In this document: in pieces, positions 34,046 through 42,164 of the stretch
How the letters are laid out: each line of letters opens with the position of its first letter
How positions within the stretch are numbered: the stretch's first letter is position 1
Source of the DNA: Geodermatophilus sabuli
Lineage (GTDB): Bacteria; Actinomycetota; Actinomycetes; Mycobacteriales; Geodermatophilaceae
DNA length: 64,000 nt
Direction: 5' to 3'
NCBI RefSeq assembly: GCF_900215145.1
Contig: NZ_OBDO01000005.1
Span: forward strand, 248,001 to 312,000
Translations under genes and position numbers: made by a program
The notes under the pieces: generated by a model
Told to the model about the DNA's origin: nothing
The model's input: the letters and a program-made list of their open reading frames with translations, nothing else
Databases searched by the model: none

Positions 34046-34522
34046 TCAGCCGGGGGGCGGTGCCGTCGCCGTCCCGCCGGTGGAGCCCCCGGCGCGCAGG
34101 AAGCCGACCGGCCACGCCCCGCTGAAGCCGTCGCACCGGTCCCCGGCGTCCTCGACGACGACGAGATAGAACGCCGGGGGGACGACGTCGGAGCTGGTGA
34201 TCTCGTCGAAGACCGTCTGCCCGCGGTCGACGTCGACCTCGCCGAGCTGTTCCTCCAGCTCCTCGTCGAAGACCTGCACGCTCCAGCCGTTGTCGGCCAC
34301 CGACGCGGGGACGGTGAGCCGGATCGTCGTGCCGGGGGAGACCTCGAGGATCGGCGGGGTGGTCGAGTAGCGCTGCCCCTCGCCGTCCAGGCAGGACTGG
34401 GTCGGCGAGACGCTCACCTCCTGCGGCCCCGCCGTCACGACGACCTCCTCGGGGCCGCTGGGCTCCGAGCCGCAGCCGGCGAGCACCAGGAGCCCGGCGG
34501 CCAGCCCCGCCGTCCGCCTCAC
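34046..34522 (-). CDS. small lipoprotein
   Basis: A 158-residue protein with a signal peptide ending in the lipobox LAGC (lipidated cysteine near residue 17), followed by GSEPSGPEEV. The mature part is beta-rich and contains two further cysteines (SCLDGEG and DRCDGF) that could form a disulfide. Predicted to sit on the outer face of the membrane. The GTG overlaps the stop of the upstream MFS gene (GTGA), so the two are coupled; a shared envelope or export role is plausible but unproven. Confidence 0.82.
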   Translation of the reverse strand: MRRTAGLAAGLLVLAGCGSEPSGPEEVVVTAGPQEVSVSPTQSCLDGEGQRYSTTPPILEVSPGTTIRLTVPASVADNGWSVQVFDEELEEQLGEVDVDRGQTVFDEITSSDVVPPAFYLVVVEDAGDRCDGFSGAWPVGFLRAGGSTGGTATAPPPG

Positions 34523-36087
34523 TGCTGCCACCCCGGTGCCGCGTCGGGTGGACCCTGGCGCCACGCCGGGGTTGCCGTGGCGGCCGCGGTGCGGCGGCGT
34601 GGGCCCCACAGGACGAGCCCCACGGCGAGCACGAGCAGCGCGGCGGCCACGGTGAAGCCGAGCCAACCGACGGGCGGCAGGGCGATCCCGATCGCCCCGC
34701 CGACCACCCAGGACAGCTGCAGCATCGTCTCGGAGCGGGCGAAGGCCGACGCGCGCAGGTTCTCCGGCACCTCCCGCTGGATGATCGCGTCGAGGGCCAC
34801 CTTGCCCAGCGCGTTCGCGATGGCCGCCACCCCGGCGACGACGGCCGCCATCGGCAGGCTGTAGAAGACCGCGGCCAGAACGGTGATCGCCGCGGCGGTG
34901 CCGGCCGACCAGAGCACGATCGGGTCCGGGTCGGCCCGGTGCAGCCGGGAGCCGGCCGCCGTGCCCAGGACGCTGCCCACCCCGGCGGCCCCCGCGACGG
35001 CGCCGAGGGTGAGGGTGGCCTGCCACCCGCCGTCGACCGTGGCCTGCACGAGGAACGCCGAGAAGATGGTCAGGAAGCCACCGAGCCCGCGCAGCGCCGC
35101 GTTGGCCCGCAGCGCCACGACCACGTGCGGGTTGACCGCGCGCCGCCGCCGGCCGGTGGTGACCGGCTCGTGCGGTGCCGTGCTGAGGACGTCCGCAGGC
35201 AACTCCCCCGTCGGGACGTCGACGTGGCGGGGCAGCCGCACCGCGGCCACCGCGCCGGCGACGAAGACCGCCGCGGTGGCGCCCAGCAGCCAGGGGAACC
35301 CCAGTGCCCACGCCAGCCCGGCCCCGAGGCCGCCGAACGCCCCGGCGGTGAGCAGCCCGAACACCGACGTCCGGGCGTTGGCGGAGGTCAGCGACATGGC
35401 GCCGGGCAGCACCCGCGGGATGACGGCCGCACGCAGCACGTTGTGCGCCTTGGACAGCACCAGCACCCCGAGCGCGGCCGGGTACAGGACGAAGTCGTCG
35501 AAGTGGGCGGCCATGACCACCGCCAGCACGGCCCGGCCGAACAGACTCGCCCCCATCGCCCAGCGGCGGCCACGCTGCAGCCTGTCCAGCAGCGGGCCGA
35601 TCACCGGGGCGACGACCGCGAACGGCGCCATCGTCACCAGCAGGTAGAGCGCCACGTTGCTGCGCTGGGCGTCGGTGGTGGCGGCGAAGAACAGGGTGCC
35701 GGCCAGCGAGACGGCGATCATCGCGTCGCCGGCCATGTGCAGCGCGTTCACCCACAGCAGGTGGGTCAGCCCGCTGTCGCCTGCGCCGTCTGCCCGGCTG
35801 GCCGCGCGGACCCGGCGCACCGCCGCGCCGGTCAGCTCGCGCGACCGCGCGGCGGCCACGCGGGTGACCGTCAGCTTCCGCGGCGGCAGCGGCGCGGTCG
35901 GAGGAGGACCCGGCGGACCGGGCGGCGGCGGGGGCTCCCCGGCTCCGCCGGCCTGCGGCGCCGGCAGCGGGAGGGTGGGTGGCCGGGGGACGTCGATGGG
36001 AGCGGTGTCCATCCGCTCCGCGGCCGGCGGCAACGGCCGCCCGCGCGGGTTGCCGCGCCGGGGCGCGGGTGGGCGGGAGCTGGACAC
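34519..36087 (-). CDS. MFS transporter with proline-rich N-terminus
   Basis: A 522-residue protein. The first 90 residues are a proline-rich, low-complexity cytoplasmic tail; residues 110-500 form a 12-helix MFS domain of the enterobactin-exporter-like/MFS_3 type (LLDRLQRGRRWAMG in loop 2-3). CACGAT lies six bases before the GTG. It is the first gene of an operon with the lipoprotein. Resembles the MFS gene next to DUF3027 in mycobacteria (Rv0876c, from memory). Substrate unknown. Confidence 0.82.
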   Translation of the reverse strand: MSSSRPPAPRRGNPRGRPLPPAAERMDTAPIDVPRPPTLPLPAPQAGGAGEPPPPPGPPGPPPTAPLPPRKLTVTRVAAARSRELTGAAVRRVRAASRADGAGDSGLTHLLWVNALHMAGDAMIAVSLAGTLFFAATTDAQRSNVALYLLVTMAPFAVVAPVIGPLLDRLQRGRRWAMGASLFGRAVLAVVMAAHFDDFVLYPAALGVLVLSKAHNVLRAAVIPRVLPGAMSLTSANARTSVFGLLTAGAFGGLGAGLAWALGFPWLLGATAAVFVAGAVAAVRLPRHVDVPTGELPADVLSTAPHEPVTTGRRRRAVNPHVVVALRANAALRGLGGFLTIFSAFLVQATVDGGWQATLTLGAVAGAAGVGSVLGTAAGSRLHRADPDPIVLWSAGTAAAITVLAAVFYSLPMAAVVAGVAAIANALGKVALDAIIQREVPENLRASAFARSETMLQLSWVVGGAIGIALPPVGWLGFTVAAALLVLAVGLVLWGPRRRTAAATATPAWRQGPPDAAPGWQQ

Positions 36088-36093
36088 CGGTCC

Positions 36094-36171
36094 ATCGTGC
36101 CGCACCCACCTGGACACCCGGCCGGCGAACCGCCCCCGCGCCGACGGGGGGCTGGCCACGTCAGGGACAAT
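36094..36171. promoter_or_regulatory. divergent leaderless -10 elements, MFS / DUF3027
   Basis: Leftward CACGAT (36094-36099) lies six bases before the MFS GTG. Rightward GACAAT (36166-36171) lies six bases before the DUF3027 GTG. Confidence 0.5.
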
Positions 36172-36177
36172 GGCGAC

Positions 36178-36990
36178 GTGGCCGACTTCTCCGACCCCGC
36201 CGCGGCGGGGAGCGACGTGCTGTCCGCGGCGGTCGAGCAGGCCCGGACGGCAGCGGTCGAGACCGCCGGCTCCCCGGACCTGGTCGGCGAGCACCTGGGC
36301 GCCGCCCCCGAGGTGCCGGCCCCCGGCGCCGAGGGCGAACTGCCCGATCCCACCGTGCTCGGCGAGGTGGTCACGCACTCCTTCGCCAGCCGGCAGCCCG
36401 GATACGTCGGCTGGCACTGGGCCGTGACCCTGGCCCGGGTGCCCGGTGAGGACGCCGCCACCGTCGACGAGGTGGTGCTGCTCCCGGGGGAGCAGGCGCT
36501 GCTGGCCCCGGCCTGGGTGCCGTGGCACGAGCGGTTGCGCCCCGGCGACCTGTCCGTCGGCGACGTCCTGCCCGCCACGGAGGACGACCCCCGGCTGGTC
36601 CCCGCCTACACGTCCGACGACGACTCCGCCGACGACCCGGAGGGCGCCGTCCTCGCCGCCGAGATCGGTCTCGGCCGCGAGCGCGTGATGTCCCGGGAGG
36701 GGCGCGGTGAGGCGGCGGCCCGCTGGAGCGCGGGGGAGTACGGCCCCGGGTCGGCGATGGCCCGGCACGCGCCCGGCCCGTGCGGCACGTGTGGCTTCTT
36801 CCTGCCGCTGGCCGGCTCGCTGCGGCACGGCTACGGCGCCTGCGGCAACGTCTACGCCCCGGCCGACGGGCACGTGGTCACCGTCGACTACGGCTGCGGC
36901 GCGCACAGCCAGGCCACGCTGGTCGCCGACGACGCGACCGAGGTCGTCACATCGGCCCGCTACGACACCGGCGCCTTCGACGTGCTGTGA
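36178..36990 (+). CDS. DUF3027 family protein
   Basis: A 270-residue actinobacterial-specific protein. The family pattern includes a central HWAVTLAR strand, RVMSREGRGEAAARW, and a cysteine cluster CGTCGF... CGNVYAP... GCGAHSQ near the C-terminus that may bind zinc. It is conserved next to the MFS gene in mycobacteria. Function unknown; cytoplasmic. The GTG follows GACAAT by six bases, so it is probably leaderless. The sequence ends with YDTGAFDVL before a short terminator hairpin and the tandem-repeat array. Confidence 0.87.
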   Translation: MADFSDPAAAGSDVLSAAVEQARTAAVETAGSPDLVGEHLGAAPEVPAPGAEGELPDPTVLGEVVTHSFASRQPGYVGWHWAVTLARVPGEDAATVDEVVLLPGEQALLAPAWVPWHERLRPGDLSVGDVLPATEDDPRLVPAYTSDDDSADDPEGAVLAAEIGLGRERVMSREGRGEAAARWSAGEYGPGSAMARHAPGPCGTCGFFLPLAGSLRHGYGACGNVYAPADGHVVTVDYGCGAHSQATLVADDATEVVTSARYDTGAFDVL

Positions 36991-36994
36991 CATC

Positions 36995-37011
36995 GCGGTC
37001 CTCCGGACCGC
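36995..37011 (+). terminator. hairpin after DUF3027
   Basis: GCGGTCC pairs perfectly with GGACCGC across TCC, four bases after the stop codon. Confidence 0.6.
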
Positions 37012-37016
37012 ACCGC

Positions 37017-37312
37017 GGCCAGGTGCCGTTCCCCCGCCGAGCTGAGCCGCTGCCCGTGTCCCGGTCGGGAGGTCCTGCGGACCCCCGCGACCGGTCCACC
37101 CCCCGGCCAGGTGCCGTTCCCCCGCCGAGCTGAGCCGCTGCCCGTGTCCCGGTCGGGAGGTCCTGCGGACCCCCGCGACCGGTCCACCCCCCGGCCAGGT
37201 GCCGTTCCCCCGCCGAGCTGAGCCGCTGCCCGTGTCCCGGTCGGGAGGTCCTGCGGACCCCCGCGACCGGTCCACCCCCCGGCCAGGTGCCGTTCCCCCG
37301 CCGAGCTGAGCC
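37017..37312. repeat. 88-bp tandem repeat array, 3.4 copies
   Basis: Units start at 37017, 37105, 37193 and 37281; the first three are identical, and the fourth ends after 32 bases. Each begins GGCCAGGTGCCGTTCCCC and contains a hairpin GGTCC-TGC-GGACC nested in GGTCG/CGACC. There are no spacers between units, so this is not CRISPR. The array lies between the convergent ends of DUF3027 and DUF2530. Confidence 0.95.
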
Positions 37313-37401
37313 CGGATCGCCGGGGTCCCTCGTGTGTTGCGGGCGCTGCAGGACCGGCGACGCGCGAGATCGACCCGCGATGCGGCGGTTGTGGGCGGTG
37401 G
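37313..37401. other. gene-free remainder between array and DUF2530
   Basis: About 90 bases with no gene or clear hairpin seen. With the array it makes a 410-base gap. Confidence 0.5.
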
Positions 37402-37623
37402 TCAGTCCCTGCGGCGGAGCTGTCCCTGCCAGCGCATGATGCCGAGGCCGACCGCGGCCAGGGCGATCCCGGCGACACACGTCCAGGTCCACACCCGGTC
37501 GACGCGGTCGCCGAGCAGCAGCAGCACGACCAGCGCGACCGCCCACACCGCCGTGCCGGCGAGCACCACGCGGACGGTGTCCACCCGTAGCGGAGGTGGG
37601 GCCTGCTTCGTCGGACCGGGCAC
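37402..37623 (-). CDS. DUF2530 membrane protein
   Basis: A 73-residue protein with two transmembrane helices (VRVVLAGTAVWAVALVVLLLL cut to about residues 20-40, and 48-66) and a polar C-terminus QGQLRRRD. The actinobacterial family is of unknown function. TAGGGT lies six bases before the GTG, a leaderless arrangement. It is convergent with DUF3027 across the repeat array and divergent from the purine permease. Confidence 0.82.
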   Translation of the reverse strand: MPGPTKQAPPPLRVDTVRVVLAGTAVWAVALVVLLLLGDRVDRVWTWTCVAGIALAAVGLGIMRWQGQLRRRD

Positions 37624-37771
37624 CCCACGACCCTAGGCGCTGCACCGACCCTGCCTGCACAGGGCCGACATCCCCGTGTGGCACTCTGTCGCCGCTCAGT
37701 GCACACCGCACCGGTCGGCCGGCGCGCTTCCCCCGCCGCCCGCCCGCCCGGCCCCCCGACGTGGAGTCGTC

Positions 37772-39280
37772 ATGGCAGAGAAGTCCGGCCCGCCTACGCG
37801 CACCGCCCCCGGTGACACGCCGGCCGACGTCGCCGCCGGCGTGCGCACGCCCCGCCGCAGTGACGGCCCGCGAGTGAGGCCGAAGAACGGCCTGGACCGC
37901 TACTTCGAGATCAGCGCCCGCCGCTCCACGGTGACCCGCGAGCTGCGCGGTGGCCTGACGACGTTCTTCACGATGGCCTACATCGTGATCCTCAACCCGA
38001 TCATCCTGTCGGGCACGGACATCACCGGCGGCTCGCTGCCGTTCGCCTCCATCGCCGCGGTGACCGCGCTCATCGCCGGCGTCATGACGATCCTCATGGG
38101 CGTCGTCGGCCGGTACCCGTTCGCCGTGGCCGCCGGGCTGGGCATCAACGCGATCGTGGCGGTGTTCGCGGCCACCCAGCTGACCTGGCCGGAGATCATG
38201 GGCCTGGTCGTCCTCGAGGGCCTGCTCATCACCGTGCTGGTGCTGACCGGCTTCCGCCGGGCGGTGTTCGAGGCCATCCCGCCGCAGCTGAAGACGGCGA
38301 TCGCGGTGGGCATCGGCTTCTTCCTCACCATCATCGGCCTCGCCGACGCCGGCGTCATCCGCCCCGGCTCGCCGCTGATCAGCTTCGGCGTCAACGGTCA
38401 GCTCGCCGGATGGCCGCTGCTGGTCTTCGTCGTCGGCCTGCTGCTGACCTCGGTCCTCGTCGTCCGCCGAGTCAAGGGCGCGCTGCTCATCGGGATCGTG
38501 GCGTCGACCCTGCTGGCGATCGTCGTCGAGGAGATCGCCGACATCGGCGTCCGCGTCGGTGCGGACAACCCGCGCGGCTGGGCGCTGCAGCTGCCACGGT
38601 GGCCGGACGAGGTCATCAGCGCGCCGGACCTCTCGCTGGTCGGCAACTTCTCGCTCTTCGGCGGTTTCGAGCGGATCGGTGTCGTCGCCGCCCTGCTCAT
38701 CGTCTTCTCGATCATGATCGCCGACTTCTTCGACACCGTCGGCACGGTGACCGCCGTCGGCGCCGAGGGGGACCTGCTCGACGAGAAGGGCAACCTGCCC
38801 AAGTCGCAGCCGGTGCTGCTGGTCGACTCGCTGGCCGCGGCCGCCGGTGGCGCGGGCAGCGTCTCGTCCAACACCACCTACGTCGAGAGCACCGCGGGCG
38901 TGGCCGACGGCGCGCGCACCGGTCTGGCCAGCGTCGCGACCGGTGTGCTGTTCCTCCTCGCGATGTTCTTCACGCCGCTGGTGCAGATCGTGCCGTCGGA
39001 GGCCGCCGCGCCGGCGCTGGTCATCGTGGGCGCCCTGATGATCAGCCAGATCCGGAACCTCGAGTGGGACGACATGTCCCTGGTCATCCCGGCGTTCCTC
39101 ACCATCGCGCTGATGCCGTTCACCTACTCGATCACCAACGGCATCGGCGCCGGCGTCATCAGCTACGTGCTGCTGCGCTCGGTGGTGGGACGGCGGCGCG
39201 AGGTGCACCCGCTCATGTGGGTCATCGCGGTGCTCTTCCTCGTCTACTTCGCCCTCGAGCCGCTGCAGCAGCTGTTCTGA
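37772..39280 (+). CDS. NCS2-family purine permease (AzgA/PbuG type)
   Basis: A 502-residue, about 13-helix permease. The AzgA-type signature FTMAYIVILNPIIL is near residue 68, GLGINA near 125, and DFFDTVGT near 330 with SSNTTYVES following. These proteins import hypoxanthine, guanine or adenine by proton symport. The first 45 residues are a polar extension. A weak GGAG site precedes the ATG. It is transcribed alone, divergent from DUF2530. Confidence 0.9.
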   Translation: MAEKSGPPTRTAPGDTPADVAAGVRTPRRSDGPRVRPKNGLDRYFEISARRSTVTRELRGGLTTFFTMAYIVILNPIILSGTDITGGSLPFASIAAVTALIAGVMTILMGVVGRYPFAVAAGLGINAIVAVFAATQLTWPEIMGLVVLEGLLITVLVLTGFRRAVFEAIPPQLKTAIAVGIGFFLTIIGLADAGVIRPGSPLISFGVNGQLAGWPLLVFVVGLLLTSVLVVRRVKGALLIGIVASTLLAIVVEEIADIGVRVGADNPRGWALQLPRWPDEVISAPDLSLVGNFSLFGGFERIGVVAALLIVFSIMIADFFDTVGTVTAVGAEGDLLDEKGNLPKSQPVLLVDSLAAAAGGAGSVSSNTTYVESTAGVADGARTGLASVATGVLFLLAMFFTPLVQIVPSEAAAPALVIVGALMISQIRNLEWDDMSLVIPAFLTIALMPFTYSITNGIGAGVISYVLLRSVVGRRREVHPLMWVIAVLFLVYFALEPLQQLF

Positions 39281-39310
39281 GCCAGAGCCACGGTCGGCGA
39301 GACCGTTAGC

Positions 39311-39316
39311 TAGGCT
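39311..39316 (+). promoter_or_regulatory. leaderless -10 for MarR gene
   Basis: TAGGCT lies seven bases before the GTG of the MarR-type gene. Confidence 0.5.
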
Positions 39317-39323
39317 GACGACC

Positions 39324-39758
39324 GTGAGCCGGACGACGCTGGACACCGCGGCGCTGGCTCACGACCTGCGGCTGGCGGTGATGCGGTTCTCCCGGCGGCT
39401 GCGCAACCAGCGGGTCGACCGGTCGGTCACGCTGACCCACCTGGCCGCGCTGTCCACGCTGCAGCAGCACGGCGCGATGAGCCCGGGGGAGCTGGCGGCG
39501 CACGAGCGCGTCCAGCCGCCGTCGATGACCCGCGTCGTCGTCGCGCTGGAGGGCATGGGCCTGGTCACCCGCAGCCCGCACCCGACCGACGGCCGGCAGG
39601 TGGTCATCGACCTGACCCCGGCTGCCGAGGAGCTGCTCACCGCTGAGGCGCGCGCCCGGGAGGCGTGGCTGTCCGGGCAGCTGCAGCAGCTCACCGTCGA
39701 GGAGCGGGCGGTGCTGCGCGAGGCGGCGGCCATCATGGGCAAGCTGGCGAGTGGGTGA
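39324..39758 (+). CDS. MarR-family transcriptional regulator
   Basis: A 144-residue winged-helix protein. The recognition region is SPGELAAHERVQPPSMTRVV and the wing SPHPTDGRQVVI, typical of MarR dimers. Its stop overlaps the start of an MFS exporter gene (GTGA), so it is probably autoregulatory and controls the exporter in response to a small ligand. The GTG follows TAGGCT by seven bases. In mycobacteria the equivalent gene lies next to DUF2530 and TrmH genes. Confidence 0.92.
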   Translation: MSRTTLDTAALAHDLRLAVMRFSRRLRNQRVDRSVTLTHLAALSTLQQHGAMSPGELAAHERVQPPSMTRVVVALEGMGLVTRSPHPTDGRQVVIDLTPAAEELLTAEARAREAWLSGQLQQLTVEERAVLREAAAIMGKLASG

Positions 39759-41119
39759 GCGGTCGCACCGACGGCACGGGCATGTTCCGGTCACTGCGCG
39801 TCCGCAACTACCGGATCTACGCCTCGGCCAACCTGCTCAGCCTGACCGGCACCTGGATGCAGCGGATCGGTCAGGACTGGCTGGTCCTGCAGCTGTCCGG
39901 TGACAGCGGCATCGCGCTGGGACTGATCACCGCCCTGCAGTTCGGGCCCACGCTGCTGCTGAGCATGTACGGCGGCGTGCTGGCCGACCGCTACGCCAAG
40001 CGCCGCATGCTGGTGGTCACCCAGGCGTTGATGGGGCTGCTCGCCCTCGTGCTGGGGCTGCTGGTCGCCGCCGACGGCATCGCGCTGTGGCACGTGTTCG
40101 TCCTCGCCGGTGCCCTTGGGGCGGTCTCGGCCATCGACGCGCCGGTGCGGCAGGCGTTCGTGTCCGAGCTCGTGGGCCCCGAGCTGCTGACGAACGCGGT
40201 CAGCCTCAACTCGACGATCTTCAACGGGGCGCGGCTGGTGGGCCCGTCGGTCGCCGGGCTGCTCATCGGCGCCGCCTCGGGGGACACCGCGCCGGCCTTC
40301 TTCGTCAACGCCGCCAGCTTCGCCTTCACCATCGCCGCCCTGCTGAGCATGCGGAACAGCGAGCTGCACCCCAGCCCGCCGGTCGCGCGGGCCAAGGGCC
40401 AGTTGCGAGAAGGCTTGGCCTACACCTGGGCCCATCCCGACCTGGTGCTGGCCATGGGGCTGGCGTTCGTGCTGGGCACGTTCGCCTTCAACTACCAGGT
40501 CACCATCGCGCTCATGGCCCGTGAGGCGTTCGGCCTGGGAGCGCAGGCGTTCGGGTTCCTGTCGACCTGCTTCGCCGTGGGCTCGCTGTCGGGGGCGCTG
40601 CTGTCCACCAGGCGCAGCGCCCGCCCTCGGCAGCGGTTCCTCGTCGGAGCCGCCGTCGTCTTCGGGCTGTTCACCATCGCCTGCGGTCTGATGCCCGGGT
40701 ACTGGTCGTTCGCCGCGATGCTCGTGCCGGCCGGCGCGGCTGGGCTGGTGTTCAGCGTGGCCAACAACAGCTTCGTCCAGCTCGGCGCCGATCCGCAGAT
40801 GCGTGGCCGGGTCATGGCGTTGTACTTCATGTGCTTCATGGGCGGGACGCCGCTGGGGGCGCCGCTGATCGGCTGGGTCTCCGAGCACCTCGGGGCGCCG
40901 TGGGGGCTGATCCTCGGCGGGGCGGTCGCCGTGCTGGCGGGGTGTGGGGCGGCCGCGTGGCTGGCGCGGGGTCGCCGGGTCCGGCTGGAGGCCTCCGTCG
41001 CCCCGCCGCGGCTGCAGCTGCACGTGGGCCCGCGGACGGTGCCGTCGGCCCAGGTCCGCACCGCCGCGGAGGCCGCCGCCCGGCAGGCGCCCGGCCAGCA
41101 GGCGGCGAGCGGCAGCTGA
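39755..41119 (+). CDS. MFS exporter (MFS_3/EntS-like)
   Basis: About 454 residues with 12 predicted helices. MFRSLRVRNYRIYASANLLS and GTWMQRIGQDWLVL are typical of the enterobactin-exporter-like branch; loop 2-3 reads GGVLADRYAKRRML. A 60-residue polar tail follows. The GTG overlaps the MarR stop by four bases; an internal ATG (MFRSLR, 39782) is an alternative. Probable efflux of a drug or siderophore-like compound under MarR control. Confidence 0.87.
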   Translation: MSGRTDGTGMFRSLRVRNYRIYASANLLSLTGTWMQRIGQDWLVLQLSGDSGIALGLITALQFGPTLLLSMYGGVLADRYAKRRMLVVTQALMGLLALVLGLLVAADGIALWHVFVLAGALGAVSAIDAPVRQAFVSELVGPELLTNAVSLNSTIFNGARLVGPSVAGLLIGAASGDTAPAFFVNAASFAFTIAALLSMRNSELHPSPPVARAKGQLREGLAYTWAHPDLVLAMGLAFVLGTFAFNYQVTIALMAREAFGLGAQAFGFLSTCFAVGSLSGALLSTRRSARPRQRFLVGAAVVFGLFTIACGLMPGYWSFAAMLVPAGAAGLVFSVANNSFVQLGADPQMRGRVMALYFMCFMGGTPLGAPLIGWVSEHLGAPWGLILGGAVAVLAGCGAAAWLARGRRVRLEASVAPPRLQLHVGPRTVPSAQVRTAAEAAARQAPGQQAASGS

Positions 41120-41193
41120 CCGTCCCGGTGCGGATCCACTGCTCCACGACGTACCGTGACGGAGGTCCCCCACGAGTCGTCCGCGGAGGCGAC

Positions 41194-41592
41194 ATGGCCA
41201 CCTCGCTGCTGTACTTCGGGTCGATCGTCGTGGGCGTCGTCGGGTCCGTGGCAGGTCTCGGCTGGCTGGCCCGCTGCGTCTTCGGGACGGCGCGGCTGCC
41301 GGTGCCGCACCGGCGGACGTCCGAGCCGCCCCAGCCGGTGCACCGCCCGCTGGAGCTCGTCGCCGCCGACCTCCGTCGCCTGGCCCGACAGCTGGCACGG
41401 GTGCCGGCCGGTGCTCCGATGGCGCGCCGTCGCGGGCTGCAGGCGGCCTACGACGACGTCCTCCTCGAGGCGGCGGAGCTGCTCGAGGTGCCGCACACAC
41501 TGACCGGCACCCCGCCCGGGCTGGCCCGCGACGCGGAGCGGCTGCGGGTGCAGGCGGCGCTGGCCGCCGCCGGCCTGGTGGTGCAGGACTGA
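41194..41592 (+). CDS. membrane-anchored hypothetical protein
   Basis: A 132-residue protein with one N-terminal transmembrane helix (LLYFGSIVVGVVGSVAGLGW) and a cytoplasmic helical domain rich in Arg and Leu. GGAGGC lies seven bases before the ATG. No family recognised. Its stop overlaps the probable CTG start of the RNA ligase gene. Confidence 0.65.
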   Translation: MATSLLYFGSIVVGVVGSVAGLGWLARCVFGTARLPVPHRRTSEPPQPVHRPLELVAADLRRLARQLARVPAGAPMARRRGLQAAYDDVLLEAAELLEVPHTLTGTPPGLARDAERLRVQAALAAAGLVVQD

Positions 41593-42158
41593 CCACGCAG
41601 CCGGCGCGCCGGATCTTCTTCGCGGTGACGCCGCCGGCTCCGGCGCGCGACGACCTCGCCCGGGCGCTGGCACCGCTGCGCGAGGCGCCCGGTGCACCCC
41701 GCTGGACCGCTCCGGACCGCTGGCACCTCACCCTGCTCTTCCTGGGCGCCGTGGCGGAGGGGGCGGTGGCCCCGCTCGTGGCGGCGGCCGGCCCGGCGGT
41801 GGCGGCCACCCCGGCGCTCACCCTGCGGCTGGCCGGCGCCGGCCGGTTCGGCTCCCGGCGTCGTCCCCAGGTGTGCTGGGCCGGGCTCGGCGGGGACGTC
41901 GGCGAGCTGGGCGCGCTGGCGGCGCGGCTGGCGCGTGCGGCCCGCGGGCTGTGCCTGCCGGTGGAGGACCGGCCGTTCCGCGCCCACCTCACCCTCGGCC
42001 GCTGGCGGCCGGGCCGGCCGGGGGACGGCGACCTGCCCGACCGGCTGGCCGGCTACCGCGGGCCGAGCTGGCCGGTGACCGAGGTGGAGCTGCTGGAGAG
42101 CCACCTCGGGTCGACGGTGCGCTACGACCGGCTCGCCGCCTGGCCCCTCGAGGGCTGA
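41589..42158 (+). CDS. thpR: RNA 2',3'-cyclic phosphodiesterase / 2'-5' RNA ligase (ThpR/LigT)
   Basis: About 189 residues with the two HxTx motifs of the 2H family: WHLTLLFLG and FRAHLTLGR. They hydrolyse 2',3'-cyclic phosphates or join tRNA halves 2'-5'. The family's first strand is RIFFAVTPPA, but the only standard start in the frame, GTG at 41625, lies inside it and would remove RIFFA. A CTG at 41589, overlapping the upstream stop (CTGA), restores the full domain; no ATG, GTG or TTG was found in the upstream part I traced. I therefore propose a CTG start, or else the gene is N-terminally damaged. Confidence 0.8.
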   Translation: MTTQPARRIFFAVTPPAPARDDLARALAPLREAPGAPRWTAPDRWHLTLLFLGAVAEGAVAPLVAAAGPAVAATPALTLRLAGAGRFGSRRRPQVCWAGLGGDVGELGALAARLARAARGLCLPVEDRPFRAHLTLGRWRPGRPGDGDLPDRLAGYRGPSWPVTEVELLESHLGSTVRYDRLAAWPLEG

Positions 42159-42164
42159 GCGGCC

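Noticed and set aside
37017..37312. CRISPR array
   Set aside because: Units are contiguous and identical with no spacers, and no cas gene is present in the window.
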